NCBI RefSeq assembly: GCF_905163445.1
Contig: NC_053200.1
Span: 10,974,001 to 11,038,000, forward strand
Length of the DNA stretch: 64,000 nt
Direction of reading: 5' to 3'
Source: Pararge aegeria
Taxonomy: Eukaryota > Arthropoda > Insecta > Lepidoptera > Nymphalidae
Made by a program: the position numbers and the translations under genes. Each line of letters begins with the position of its first letter. The stretch's first letter is position 1. Shown piece by piece: positions 23,601 to 32,800 of this stretch. The notes below the pieces were generated by a model. That model saw only the letters and a program-made list of their open reading frames with translations. It had not been told where the DNA came from and did no database searches.

Positions 23601-26600
23601 GCCGAGTTTGTGATCCATTTGAGACTAGAAATAAATAGTTACGAATTTGTTATAAGCTAGTGATAGATCGCAATGTCAACCGTACGCCCGTGTATCCGTT
23701 TTCGAATATCGATACAAAATAACTTTTTATAGTACTAATTGATGACCAAGCAGATAACAGAAATAGAATATTCTCTTTATTTTTTTTTTAAGAGAGGAGG
23801 AGGAGAGAAATCGGTTGGTTGCTGAATCTAATATCATAATAAAATAACATATTTTACTTTACATTTTGGTACTTTAAGTTTATTAGTAGACGACCGTTGC
23901 GACGCATATAGGTTGGACTAAGTATTTTGTAAAGAAAAGCAGATGAAAGTTTGTTTCGGAAAAGTTTACCTATCGGCTAAGCCGTAAGTAGGTAGGAAGG
24001 TACTTGATAAACTACGCAAATCGAGACAATAGCTTACATTTTATTTATAGTCGAAGAAGAAGAAGAAGAAGTCTATATTGCACATACAATTAGAAAGTCA
24101 GGTTAACAAAACAAACGATAATACAAAACATATGCGCAAATGCGGCCTTATCGCTTGAAGCGATCTCCTCCAGCAGAGTTAGCATGGCAAGAGACAATTA
24201 TATCCCCGGGAAAGGATATAAATTTATCTTCTCCCATCGCTTTATCAACTCTCAGAACATTGGCGCACAAGTGGAAATAATATCCAAATAATATATGTGT
24301 ACGTGTATAAAAGCGGGTAAACTTCTCCTATTCCACGTTCCAGTGATTTAGCACGTTAGTTATAACCCTTGTCAGGGGATATAATCGGGGGATATAATTT
24401 TTATCTCCCGCCCGTGATAGCCCTGCAGACAACCTTTGGTTGAAGAAACATATTACATAAAACGGGATAGTACAATACCCAAAATAAGAAGATAATAATT
24501 TTCGGACCAAGCAAATGAGAAGTCGAAAACGATCGCCTATTGGATAGAAGCAGGCGTTACTTTGCAGAAATCCATAATATATTATGAAAATTAAGCTTAA
24601 TTTGCTATACTCCGCGAACAGCAGGAGAATCTGTACGGGGTCCTTTATAATTACTTCAATCCGTATTCATAAGAACTTCAATAGAGAATATCATATCAAG
24701 GTTATGTGAGATCGCTTTCGAAGTGAACTTTCTCACTTGAGTGAGCTTCGATATCAAGCATTACTCAGAATAGCCTTGCTGTGATAATTGCGAAGTGATA
24801 ATAACTTATTCGTTGTTTGTTTTTTATATTATAGTATGTTAGACTGAGATGTTAGACACGTTGTTTTTTGTCATAATAAACTACAGACAAGGTCAACGCA
24901 GATACGGTGGACAAGTTATAATAATTAGGTACCTTTATGGGATCCACACACGCTAGATTATAACCGATGGTTCTGCTTGCACAGCTCAACTGTGCCAGCA
25001 TAACTTAACGTGTGTATGGCATAACTTTACTGTGCAAGCAAAATTAAAAAATATAGAATGATCAAATACAGTGATCCAGCATGTGCAAAGAGGATAGCCC
25101 GTCGTAAGTATCTGCGCGTCGACGACGAGGAAAGGAAAGACTATCATGACTGGAATAAAAGAGCGGCCGCATATGAAAAATTTGTATCTAAATTAAGAGA
25201 ACCAGAGGCAAATGAGACAGACGTTGTCAAAAAAAAAAATGCTCTATAGCGTCATCGTCATGGTATGCATAAAGCAGGAACATGGCATGAAATGGAAAAA
25301 ATCCCCTCCAAAACGAGTTATACAAAATAACGTGGGTAGGCAGTGCTTTAGTGCATGTATGAAGTTTGTTTTTTTTTATTCGGATTGTGTGTAGCTGATT
25401 AACCCTAATGATTTTAACGGCTTGTTGGCGAGCCTCGTAATGGGGCTCTGCCAGGAAGAATATGTATGAAGTGCGCGCCACTGCACCATTGATGATGCCA
25501 TGATGGTGACTGAGCGCTTGGACAGGTATTTCGTTACGTGTGTGTGCCCTATGAGACTCGGTCGAGACTATGGGGACATCATAGCCCAAATAATACCGAT
25601 ATTTGGTATCGGTGAGGTTGTCTTCCCAAAAGGTAAGCGACGGGCAGGTGATCGCAGGAGCGTAAGTATGCCGTAAGTATTATTTGGGCTATGATGCCAT
25701 AAGACTTTCAGTTTTGCTTGCACAGGCAAAACCGACAAGTATAACCTAGTGCGTGTCGCTACCTTAATAACATTTTTTATGTTCTAAAAACTAATACAAA
25801 TCATTGAACGTATTCTCCACGAAATATACACTACGCTTAATAATAATTTATACCTACTAAGGTACATTTAAATAAACTTCAAATATTTTCTGTCGAGGCT
25901 TTTTCCTTCTTTTGCTGATATTCTATTGACCTAGAGATATAGAAGTATGGCGTCTTTTCCTTTATGGAACACAATGCTAATGTAGAGTAAAACCTCAGAT
26001 AACACCAGCAAACAAATACTACGTAGGTATACCTAATGTATGTTTGTCCTATACAAATTACTCTCATCTGACTTCATAACAAGGTCATCCGAGACAATTT
26101 ACAAATTATCGTATTATTACCTAATTCGTACCTAGGTAGAGAGGTTGGTACACGAATACCAGTGGCGTGCCCTCAGATATTTACCAGGGTATGCATACAA
26201 CACGAAGATTACATCAAATGTCAAAAATCCTCGTCCTGTAAGAGTTATTTATCGATTTTACGGTAGGCAGTGCTTTTGTGCTTATGAAGTGCCTTTGATA
26301 TTAAAAAAAAAATCTAAACTAAACTTCCAACGGAGGGTCCCGTGCCACAGTGCGATATGAAAAACGATACTATTTTAGCATTAATGAGATCGAGCTTAAA
26401 TACCAAAAAAACACGTTTCTTGGTATGTGACTCTCTGTGTTAATATTAACACTGAACCTACCACTATTACGGTTCATGAGATATATCCCGGTGACAGACA
26501 TACACGCGGACAGTGGAGGCTCAATAATACGGTTCCATGAGAACTCTTTGGATACGGCAAAAAAGAAGTTATCACCTAATATTAGTGTTAACATGTTAAA

Positions 26601-27424
26601 TGTATGAACGCTGCATAAGTGCCCGTTATAATGGTCACTCTACATGAATACAACATTTTTGAATTAGAATTTGATTTGAGTAAGAAACTAAGTATATACT
26701 ATAGTAGGTATATGATGCAAATGACTGTGTTTTGCTATTCTAGTCTTATTAAAATAGGCTGAAATGTTTAATTTATCTGTGCGATTAGTTATCTATAAAC
26801 CACTGTTTTTAACTAATAGGCACCGAAAACTAAATCCTCCTATTTCAAACTGTTTAAAAAAACCAACAATTCAAACTGAACACTAAATCCTCTTACTTCA
26901 AAAAAAAGATACCTGTTACGATATTTGCAACAGGATTCTTTTGTAGGTACCAGCTAGGTATAGGCATTGGCGTGGACTGGGCCTACGACCAGGGTATGCA
27001 TGCATGCGTACATGGAAAAAATCAATGGAAAAATTTCCTTCCAATACGATACAATTGGGTAGGCAGTGCTTTTGTGCCTGTATGAAGTGCACGCCACAAG
27101 GTATAGGTATTGAGTACTTTCGAAAATATATTTTAAAGGTTTTTTTGCCACTTCACGATAAATCACGTACACCAATCTATATGTTAAGAACTTAAGAGGT
27201 GCTAGGTAGTTTTACTTAGCATAAAACAAGTGGCTACTTTGTAACACAGTAACTATGTAAGTAAAGATCAACCAGTACATCGTAAACTTCCTTAAAACAC
27301 GTGTATAAATTACTGAAAAAATGAGGTTGTAGTTTATAATGGTATTTTAATGAGAGAATGTTTTTTTTTCATAATAAACAAAGTTTCACTCACGTATGCG
27401 CAGGAGTTGAGAGCGGAAAGCCAT
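14696..27424 (-). CDS. GCAT: Glycine C-acetyltransferase (2-amino-3-ketobutyrate CoA ligase), mitochondrial
   Basis: Nine coding exons on the complement join in phase: 27394-27424, 23464-23624, 21869-21934, 20957-21058, 20247-20454, 19142-19322, 17216-17408, 15428-15605 and 14696-14856, giving 1281 nt or 426 residues plus TGA, close to the family length of about 420. The enzyme is a PLP-dependent alpha-oxoamine synthase that cleaves 2-amino-3-ketobutyrate with CoA to glycine and acetyl-CoA, the second step of threonine breakdown in mitochondria. Visible marks are a basic Arg/Gln-rich N-terminus (MAFRSQLLRI, then RQLHQANRKER) fitting a targeting peptide; NFCANNYLGLS at 76-86; GAGLSSVRFICGTQ; LNHASIIDGVRLCKA; VDDSHATGFFG with Asp237 and His240; the PLP lysine Lys271 in STLGKAVSGAAGGY; and RGIYVVAFSYPVVPKG. 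The first exon is tiny and lies 3.8 kb upstream, so it is the least certain. Introns are packed with mobile-element remnants, but no exon is broken. Confidence 0.93.
15057..15215 (+). repeat. Dispersed repeat fragment
   Basis: Shows 'cacgggtctcttctcagaat', 'cgcctttgagaacgttat' and 'gatgttttccttcaccgtta', the same blocks as 3700-3915, with a gap in the middle. It lies in the last GCAT intron, next to a SINE-like segment. Confidence 0.6.
15240..15351 (-). repeat. tRNA-like SINE fragment ending in a 25-bp foldback
   Basis: The minus strand reads 'gcggtgatagcttagtggt', which carries an A-box-like TAGCTTAGTGG, followed by a segment ending 'gattccgggcacg', like a B-box region. Positions 15297-15321 and 15327-15351 are perfect reverse complements with a 5-nt loop at 15322-15326, so the SINE head is present twice, head to head. 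Non-coding, in the last GCAT intron. Confidence 0.7.
16226..16465. mobile_element. MITE family A, copy 3
   Basis: Left end 'gcacggctagcttgggcagg' and right end 'cctgcctgagctagccctgc' are terminal inverted repeats. The inner blocks 'ctccccggggaaagg', 'tttatcaactctcagag', 'cacaagtgg' and 'taaacttctcctattcc' match the other copies. Lies in a GCAT intron. Confidence 0.75.
16851..16874. repeat. Perfect 11-bp-arm palindrome with CC centre
   Basis: Arms 16851-16861 (aagaaaagcta) and 16864-16874 are exact reverse complements separated by CC. It lies 17 bp before the larger palindrome, which also has a CC centre. Confidence 0.85.
16891..16970. repeat. 80-bp snap-back palindrome (39-bp arms, CC centre)
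   Basis: Positions 16891-16929 are the exact reverse complement of 16932-16970, with only CC between. The right arm is the beginning of a LINE 3'-tail copy (ggttgcttggaagcatcc) that continues to about 17195. The left arm is therefore an inverted duplicate of the element's own 5' end. Confidence 0.95.
16932..17195 (+). repeat. LINE 3'-tail copy (family with 'ttcggaaggcagatt')
   Basis: Ordered blocks 'ggttgcttggaagcatcc', 'ctccgctttcatctc', 'tttcttgtcggcttcttctt', 'gtagaatctgccttccgaac', 'acagacagacttgacattt' and 'cttgaaataaatgc', ending 'attttgaatttt'. The same 3' tail is at 18575-18990, 28046-28385, 29609-29750 (minus), 46507-46605 (minus), 58452-58795 and 61172-61470 (minus). It is 5'-truncated and lies in a GCAT intron about 20 bp downstream (in plus coordinates, upstream) of exon 17216-17408. 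Confidence 0.8.
17684..17822 (+). repeat. Dispersed repeat fragment ('gccgccaagcgac' family)
   Basis: Blocks 'gtgccgccaagcgactta', 'gcgtttcggta' and 'caatcaagggctagc' match the copies at 2870-3080 and, reversed, at 19375-19545. Non-coding, in a GCAT intron. Confidence 0.6.
17956..18382. mobile_element. TIR element, Tc1/mariner-like ends with TA
   Basis: 'tatggagggtagag' at 17956-17969 is exactly inverted at 18369-18382, and similarity continues inward (gagtcatctt against gagtcatctg). Both ends are bounded by TA, as a TA target duplication would give. The roughly 425-bp body has no long ORF, so it is a non-autonomous element. Confidence 0.7.
18422..18541. mobile_element. Small foldback element
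   Basis: 'gtttgcctagaagctg' at 18422-18437 is exactly inverted at 18526-18541. The interior has 'cgcgaacgag' and 'cggaaacgag' direct blocks. No ORF. It lies just after the Tc1-like element and before the LINE tail. Confidence 0.65.
18575..18990 (+). repeat. LINE 3'-tail copy interrupted by another element
   Basis: The tail runs from 'gatgaatttcttaatgacgag' through 'gccggcttcttctcggtag' to 'gtagagtcac' at 18750. It resumes at about 18921 with 'tacaaacagacagacttgac' and ends 'gaattttgaatttt'. The intervening 18751-18920 is foreign to the family. Confidence 0.8.
18751..18920 (+). mobile_element. Element F, nested inside a LINE tail
   Basis: Contains the 12-bp palindrome 'ggaagatcttcc', then 'gctcggggaccgagg', 'gcgatgtaggatttt' and 'gtaatgtggagaccaccgcca'. 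Related copies are at 38253-38404 and, partly, 53921-54030. It splits an otherwise continuous LINE tail, so it inserted later. Confidence 0.75.
19375..19545 (-). repeat. Dispersed repeat, near-complete reverse copy
   Basis: 'aatctcagctggtggtacc', 'gcagtctaagatggtagcgg', 'acacgacatcgtact' and 'accagaccagag' are the reverse-strand blocks of the family seen at 2870-3080. Lies in a GCAT intron just upstream of exon 19142-19322. Confidence 0.65.
21171..21534. mobile_element. TIR element with perfect 14-bp ends
   Basis: 'tgcccgttttcact' at 21171-21184 is exactly inverted at 21521-21534. The 364-bp body in the GCAT intron contains a chance 84-codon reading frame (21209-21463) of low complexity with no recognised domain. 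Probably a MITE. Confidence 0.65.
22652..23074 (-). mobile_element. Element C, copy 1 (shared ends, divergent middle)
   Basis: Begins 'ggttgtctgtaaagtcgg', continues 'gaacgtgacaacgtcg' and ends 'ttataagacgttgtcacgtca'. The copy at 30505-30973 has the same ends in the opposite orientation. The GC-rich interior has runs such as 'cgctcactcaagtaggaga' and produces spurious open frames on both strands. Lies in GCAT intron 2. Confidence 0.65.
23150..23410 (-). repeat. tRNA-headed SINE, full-length
   Basis: Plus strand starts with the (AAAT)n tail 'aataaataaat' and ends 'ctgcgccaatcagccgtc'. On the minus strand box A (TGGCGCAGT) and box B (GGTTCGATTCC) are present. It lies about 50 bp from GCAT exon 23464-23624. 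Confidence 0.88.
24173..24426. mobile_element. MITE family A, copy 4
   Basis: Left end 'gcagagttagcatggcaaga' and right end 'cccgtgatagccctgc' with the family inner blocks 'tatccccgggaaagga', 'tttatcaactctcagaac', 'cacaagtggaaataatatcc' and 'taaacttctcctattcc'. In GCAT intron 1. Confidence 0.75.
25058..25249 (+). CDS. Unidentified 63-residue ORF inside element D
   Basis: The frame encodes a charged, helix-prone peptide beginning MIKYSDPACAKRIARRKY, with Lys/Glu/Asp-rich continuation (EERKDYHDWNKRAA, EKFVSKLREPEA), then runs into an A-rich stretch and a stop. Amino-acid composition is more protein-like than that of surrounding frames, and there is no low-complexity A/T translation until the end. 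I do not recognise the family. It lies antisense to GCAT within its first intron. It could be a decayed transposase piece, a captured gene fragment or chance. Confidence 0.3.
   Translation: MIKYSDPACAKRIARRKYLRVDDEERKDYHDWNKRAAAYEKFVSKLREPEANETDVVKKKNAL
25577..25696. repeat. 120-bp segment with perfect 20-bp inverted ends
   Basis: 'catcatagcccaaataatac' at 25577-25596 is exactly inverted at 25677-25696. An internal small palindrome 'ccgatatttggtatcgg' follows the left arm. MITE-like or a hairpin; no ORF. Confidence 0.8.
26150..26305 (+). mobile_element. MITE family E, copy
   Basis: 'cgaataccagtggcgtgccc', 'cagggtatgcatac', 'taggcagtgcttttgtgc' and 'tgaagtgc' occur in the same order as at 26960-27115 and, reversed, 43768-43927. 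The 43.8-kb copy ends 'gtgcacgccactgg', giving an inverted-repeat terminus. In GCAT intron 1. Confidence 0.6.
26960..27115 (+). mobile_element. MITE family E, second copy
   Basis: Blocks 'cattggcgtggactgggcc', 'ccagggtatgcatgc', 'gggtaggcagtgcttttgtg' and 'tgaagtgcacgccac'. The start and end ('ggcgtg' and 'cacgcc') are inverted. A third partial copy is at about 25300-25370. In GCAT intron 1. Confidence 0.6.
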
Positions 27425-28045
27425 CGCGTCGACTAAGGCGAGCGGGGCGTGGTGGTAACAGCCGGCTTAGCAAACCAGTCACGCCAGTCGAGCTCACTGT
27501 TTACGATACGTCTCTGATTTGGTTCCAAATAGTTTTTAGAAACCGCGAATCTGTTTTTGTTTTTTTAATAAGATTGCATTGGAATTTCTCAAGGACTTTG
27601 AATATTTTGTCTTAACAAATGCTCGAACCTATTATTTTTTAGGATTTAAGTGCGTTGAAGAATAAATAAATATCACTTGTTTTACGGCGAATGAGAGCAT
27701 TGCATTGTGATGTTACCTGCATGCCTGAAAGTTCTTAATGATCTGTTCAAAGGCGTGTGAAGTCTACCAATCCCCACACGACCAGCGTCGTGGACGCTGC
27801 CAATGCAATGTAGGAAATAGATCATGGGTTGATAATGGTTAACTGACTGCCCACCAGTGGCTTTTTATGCAAAATACTTAAAGCCACGCATGATGAAAAT
27901 GAAAAATGAAAATGAAAAGTTTATTTGAACATCAACATAACAACTTATTTGTTACATACATTACGTAAAAATATTGTTATAAGTCACAACAGAACATATC
28001 GCTAGCGAGCACACTAAGCTGAGCTTGTTATGATACCGAAGGTAA

Positions 28046-28385
28046 TATTAGATCTACCTTTACCTAAGTTTAAACAATATATTAAAACACATTTAACAAA
28101 TCGTGGTTACTACACGATTGATGAATTCCTTAGCGACGAGGCTGCTTGGAAGCAGGCCACTCCGCTCTCATCTCTCACTAAACAGAAAAATTCTTAAGAT
28201 TGTTAAACTTTAAAATGATGTTGTAAAAGAGCAATCAGCAGAGTTTCTTGCCGGCTCTTTTCAGTGGAATCTGCCTTCCGAACCGGTGGTAGAGTCACTA
28301 CAAACAGACTGCCTTGACGTTTCAAAAGTGCTTATATAAATTAGGCTTATATAAATTAGGCCTACTTGAAATAAATTAATTTTGA
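28046..28385 (+). repeat. LINE 3'-tail copy with remnant of ORF end
   Basis: The first part, from 'gaaggtaatattagatctac', translates in outline as the end of a reverse-transcriptase ORF (PKFKQYI-like, then RGYYTIDE-like), followed by the non-coding tail 'ccttccgaaccggtggtaga' to 'gaattttgaattt'-like ends. A 17-bp direct duplication 'cttatataaattaggc' is seen near 28331-28360. Intergenic between GCAT and amylase. Confidence 0.75.
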
Positions 28386-28969
28386 ATTTCATGCAAGCCT
28401 GTATAAATCAATAGCTGACATTAAGACAAAATTCACTTAGTTACAGATGGCATTGACAATGCATAAATAAAACTAAAATAAACATATAAAGATACGGAAA
28501 ATCAAAGAAAATATTATATAAATACGTATAATTATAAAACTTTTACAGTAGTTTTGTTAGTCTTTTAATGTTTCCAAAGGTTCCAAATGTGTCAGGATGT
28601 CTGATCCTTATTTTATTTTCTATTCTATTTTAGCAGTGCTTACTTTCACAGCCGGCTCTGAAAAAAATAAAGTAGACATAAAAACTGAATTGATCTACAT
28701 TAAAATAATTTGAGGACCAACATAAAGAAAATTTCAATAGGAACGTAAAGATTGACAATTCATACAAGCACTGGCAATTTTTCGTCACAAACTTTGCTTA
28801 TAGCTACGAGTCTCTTAAGAAAAGAAAAGATACCTATATTAAAGAATCAGGGCTTCGAATATAAAAAAAACTCTGTCTGTCTGTCATTGTTTTTGTTCAT
28901 AACCGACGAGGTTCTTGAGACCGATACATAGTGGTAGGTATATAAATGCAGCCAATCTACAGTTCTTCT

Positions 28970-29165
28970 TTTAGAAAGAAAGAAAAGAAAGAAAGAAAAT
29001 TTTATTTTTTACATTGCGCCACACATGACAATATTCACAACACCACATATGTTATGTGTGGCACAACCTAGAAAAAAGGTGCCAGCTCAGCATTGTGCTG
29101 CATGCACCAGTGGGTGCATACAGCGCTGATTTTCAGTTGGCACCTTGTACCAGGTAACACCACGG
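28970..29165 (-). repeat. LINE 3'-tail with (GAAA)n and snap-back blocks
   Basis: Begins with a 'gaaagaaaagaaagaaagaaaa' style run followed by 'ttttattttttacattgcgcc', then 'cacaccacatatgttatgtgtgg' and 'ggtgccagctcagc...gctgattttcagttggcacc', the latter a large stem-like inverted pair. Interpreted as a reverse-oriented LINE end; the family was not identified. Confidence 0.5.
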
Positions 29166-29534
29166 AAAAATAATAATTAATAATTTTTACGGTTAATTGT
29201 TTCAGACTCTGGAATTCCCGACTGCTGACATATGTAAAAGTCCTCTAAAAAACATTTTTTTAATGATGTAATATGTTTATACAATATGTATTATAAATAA
29301 TAATTAGATAATGTGTAGTATTAGAATTTATAACCATGTGTCTTTGTTATATTTTATTTAGGGCCTATATTATTATTGCCGCACAAACCCGTTCATTATA
29401 AGAATTACTTTCACCAAAGGTTGCCTGGGAGAGATCGCTTTAGCGATAAGACAGCCTTTGCACACCTAAACTAGCTTTTAAGGTTCTCAATTGTTAATTT
29501 TTTTCTTTTTTTCATTTTTTTTTGTGTGAACCTA

Positions 29535-29823
29535 CTTAAATAGAACAGAAAGCAATAATTAAATATAAAATCTTAAATAGAACAGAAAGCAATAATTAAA
29601 AAAAATCAAAATTCATTTATTTCAAGTAGGCCTTATATAAGTACTTTTGAAACGTCAAGTCTCTCTGTGTGTAGTGACTCTACCACCGGTTCGGAAGGCA
29701 GATTCTACCGAGAAGAAGCCGGAAAGAAACTCAGCAGTTGCTCTGCAAGTAAGCCAATCTTACTTGTATTTCCTTGCCAATAGCTGGAGTGGTTTCCAAT
29801 TATTGCTTTCTGTTCTATTTAAG
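29535..29823. repeat. 26-bp segment, two direct and one inverted copy
   Basis: 'cttaaatagaacagaaagca' followed by 'ataatt' occurs at 29535-29560 and 29572-29597 on the plus strand, and as an exact reverse complement at 29798-29823. The inverted copy contains the stop codon of the amylase reading frame. Between the copies lies a reverse LINE tail (29609-29750). Confidence 0.92.
29609..29750 (-). repeat. LINE 3'-tail copy, reverse orientation
   Basis: Plus strand reads 'attcatttatttcaagtagg', 'acttttgaaacgtcaagtc', 'gactctaccaccggttcgg', 'aggcagattctaccgagaag' and 'aagaaactcagcagttgctc'. It is 5'-truncated and lies immediately downstream of the amylase gene. Confidence 0.8.
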
Positions 29824-32800
29824 AAACTTTATTCCCCGTATATAACCAATTATATACGGGGAACAAAGTATGCCTCTCACCTCAGGTCCAATATGGATGG
29901 CCAACATTGCATCATAATCTTGAGCGCCTATAATTATTTGTGCTCTACCGTCACTGCCAACTCTCACCGTCTTTCCTTGACAGGAGTTGTTCACTTTATT
30001 GCCCGATATCACATCGCAGTATGTACCAGCGGGAAGGCATGTCTGCAAGTATCATAAACGTAACGATATTTATTCCCTGAATGGAATTTAAAATGTACCT
30101 TACCTACCTACTCGTAGTAACAAAGAATCACAAAAAAATTGTATTTATCAAATGATATATGTTTCAAGTATTATGGAAAATGTATTTTTATTCATATTCG
30201 AAATGAGATTGATATTTATTTTGAATAAATAAAACTGCAAAATCTAGCGATCCGCCATGACAGGTAATACGTCAAATTTAAAATTATGACATCATAAAAA
30301 CACAATTTTGAACCGCTTAAACTTCTGAAATTGCTGCGTACCTATATTAAGTTTTTTGGGATTTCAAAATATCAGCTGCTAAGTTTATTGTTGTGGATAT
30401 GAGTTATCCTTAGCTATGGAACAAGGACTTAATAAAGCTCTAATTTGCTAATGACGTAACGAGTGCGGCCATGACACCCGGCGAGCGTTTTCGCGGGTTT
30501 TTTTTTGACGTGACAACGTCTTATAAATTGGTTTGCCGGGTGACACTTCAAGAAACTGCGTTACGCTCCGCTCACGTTATGCGCTCACAATGAGAGCGAG
30601 TGAGAGGCACGCGCCCGCCTAAGAGCGAGAGAGACAGACATAAAAAGTGAAAGGCACGCGTCCCTTTGTAGTAAACGCTGTTTCATTGTACGCAAATGTA
30701 TTGCAAGTTATTGTATGTATATTTGTATATAAATACGTATGTATGTGTAAAGGTAAAAATAAAATTTTGTTAATATGAAATTCAGTGCGAGATTCTTTGT
30801 ATAAATTAATGTTTTAAATATAACTCTTTGTATAAATAAATGTTTTAAATTGTTACTATTATTTCATCCTTCTTCCTACTATACGAATGAATATTCACAT
30901 TAAAATTATTTTACCACTCAAAGTCGTTGTCACGTAAAACTTTCGCCCGTATACCGACTTTACAGGCAACCAATTTTTTTTTTATATCAGTTAATTTGCA
31001 ATTTAAATAACCAAAACCATAAAGTTCTGAATCATGCTATTATTAAGTCGAAGACTAGCTTGTATATGCCCATATAATAATAAATAAATAAATATACTAC
31101 GACAATACACACATCGCCATCTAGCCCCAAAGTAAGCGTAGCTTGTGTTATGGGTACTAAGATCACTGTTGAATAATTTTTTTATGAATATAATACACAT
31201 GAAATATGTATACTGAAAAACAATCATATACTTCATCACACAAACTTTTTCCAGTTGTGGGAATCGAACCCACGGCCTAGGACTCAGAAAGCAGGGTCGC
31301 TGCCCACTGCGCCAGTCGGCCGTCATATCTTCAAGTTTATGAAAGGCTAACCTGCTACCAACTTAGACTACATAATCACATACTACACACTAACTGCAAT
31401 ACACTAACTTGTAACTAAAAAGTAAAATTAAAAAAAACAAAAAAGCATAACCTGTAAGGTGAGGTTAAGGTTCCATATGTTGTTATTGAAGGCGATGAAA
31501 GCGTTATTGCCGCGGCAGAACGCTATCTGGTTGGTGCCGTTGTCCCACCAGTTGTTGACTCCAGTCCTACCGGCTGCGTTGCGGAAACCAACCATGGCGT
31601 AGATCTGACGCCAACGGTGCTGGCATACCCAGCCGTTGCCACATGTACCGTCCTGAAATATATTCTCTTCTTTACCATCCATTCCATTATTGAAGTATTA
31701 GATATTAAGAAATTTTAAAGTACTTTTTTAACGTCATATCTGTCAGTATGTAACTTAGCCTTCTGTACGGACAGCGTGGTAGCAGTAGCACATAAGACAA
31801 TGCTGCCTTTTCTGCGCTATATTCCCTTAGTCGCATCGATACCCACAGACAACTGTATTCTGATCCGCAGTCAGCACATGGCTAATCACGCAGTCATCAC
31901 ATTTAATTAAGTGATGTTTATTACAACTTTTATACCCCGAAATTTTTGCCGAACCCTCTCCCCCCCTTTCGAGCCTCGAGTGGTTAAGATATAATAAATA
32001 TAAATAAATATACTATGGTTTACGAAAACATAAACTGTATCGCTATCTAGCCCCAAAGTAAGCTTAGATTGTTATGGGTACATTTCTAGCTACTGACATA
32101 GTTCTTATTTTCTATAGTAACAATGGAGCCCAAGATGCTTTATAAATAAAATAATTATTATTATTTGAGTACACACACGTAATAAATCACTTACCGAGTT
32201 AATAGATGGCGATATGATATTCTGGTAACGATCCATTGGTGGTCCAACTTCCGAGTCCAAGAATGCGAAACTGCTCATAATCTGTGGTTCACCATATGGA
32301 TGAGCTAAAAGAAAAGCTATGGCTGCTCTGTATGGACGTCCCTGCTTGTATGTTAGGACACCTCCTCCACCGCCATGGCCCCTTTCATTATCATGGTTAT
32401 CAATGAAGGTTAAGGCATCTTGGGAAGCTAAGAGATTCCATTGCGGTCCCCAAGTTTGCAGCCATCTCAATTCGTTGGCCCCTCTAAAGGCGTTACTCAG
32501 TTCCATCCCAGCTTTAAACTCTGTGACAGCAGCTAGTGGGGTGTATTCATCCCTACTTATAGCTTCCCCTCCATAGTCGATGACTTCTTGGTAAATGTAG
32601 GGGCGAGCGTTTGATGGGAAACCGTGGGCGGTGTTGAGATTTTTTAGTCTGCCGTAGATTACTTGTAGATCTTCAGGCCACATGTGCTTTGCAGCGTCGA
32701 TTCTTTTTTGTACAAAATATGAAGCGTTGTTAGTTTGAGTGGGAAGGACTTCGACTTCGCTTTCGGAGGGGAAAGTTCGAATCCCAAAACGCACCTCTAA

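Larger units (their letters stand above)
24945..25757. mobile_element. Possible DNA element D with imperfect long inverted ends
   Basis: The left end (cacacacgctagattataac, then 'gcttgcacag' by 24984) resembles the reverse complement of the right end at 25716-25757 ('cacgcactaggttata', 'tgtgcaagc') with several mismatches. A third related piece, 'ctgtgcaagcaaaa', lies at 25040-25053. The body holds a 60-codon ORF (25058-25249) and an internal 20-bp inverted repeat. The boundaries are tentative. Confidence 0.4.

Noticed and set aside
27358..27615. 85-codon plus-strand frame
   Set aside because: It is antisense to the first GCAT exon and 5' UTR and has no protein-like features of its own.
32703..32794. 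In-frame extension of amylase exon 6 upstream, starting MRFGIRTF
   Set aside because: The family requires GVAGFR joined directly to IDAAKHM; the A|ATC GAC junction at 32702 restores this and the phase, so the extension is intron.
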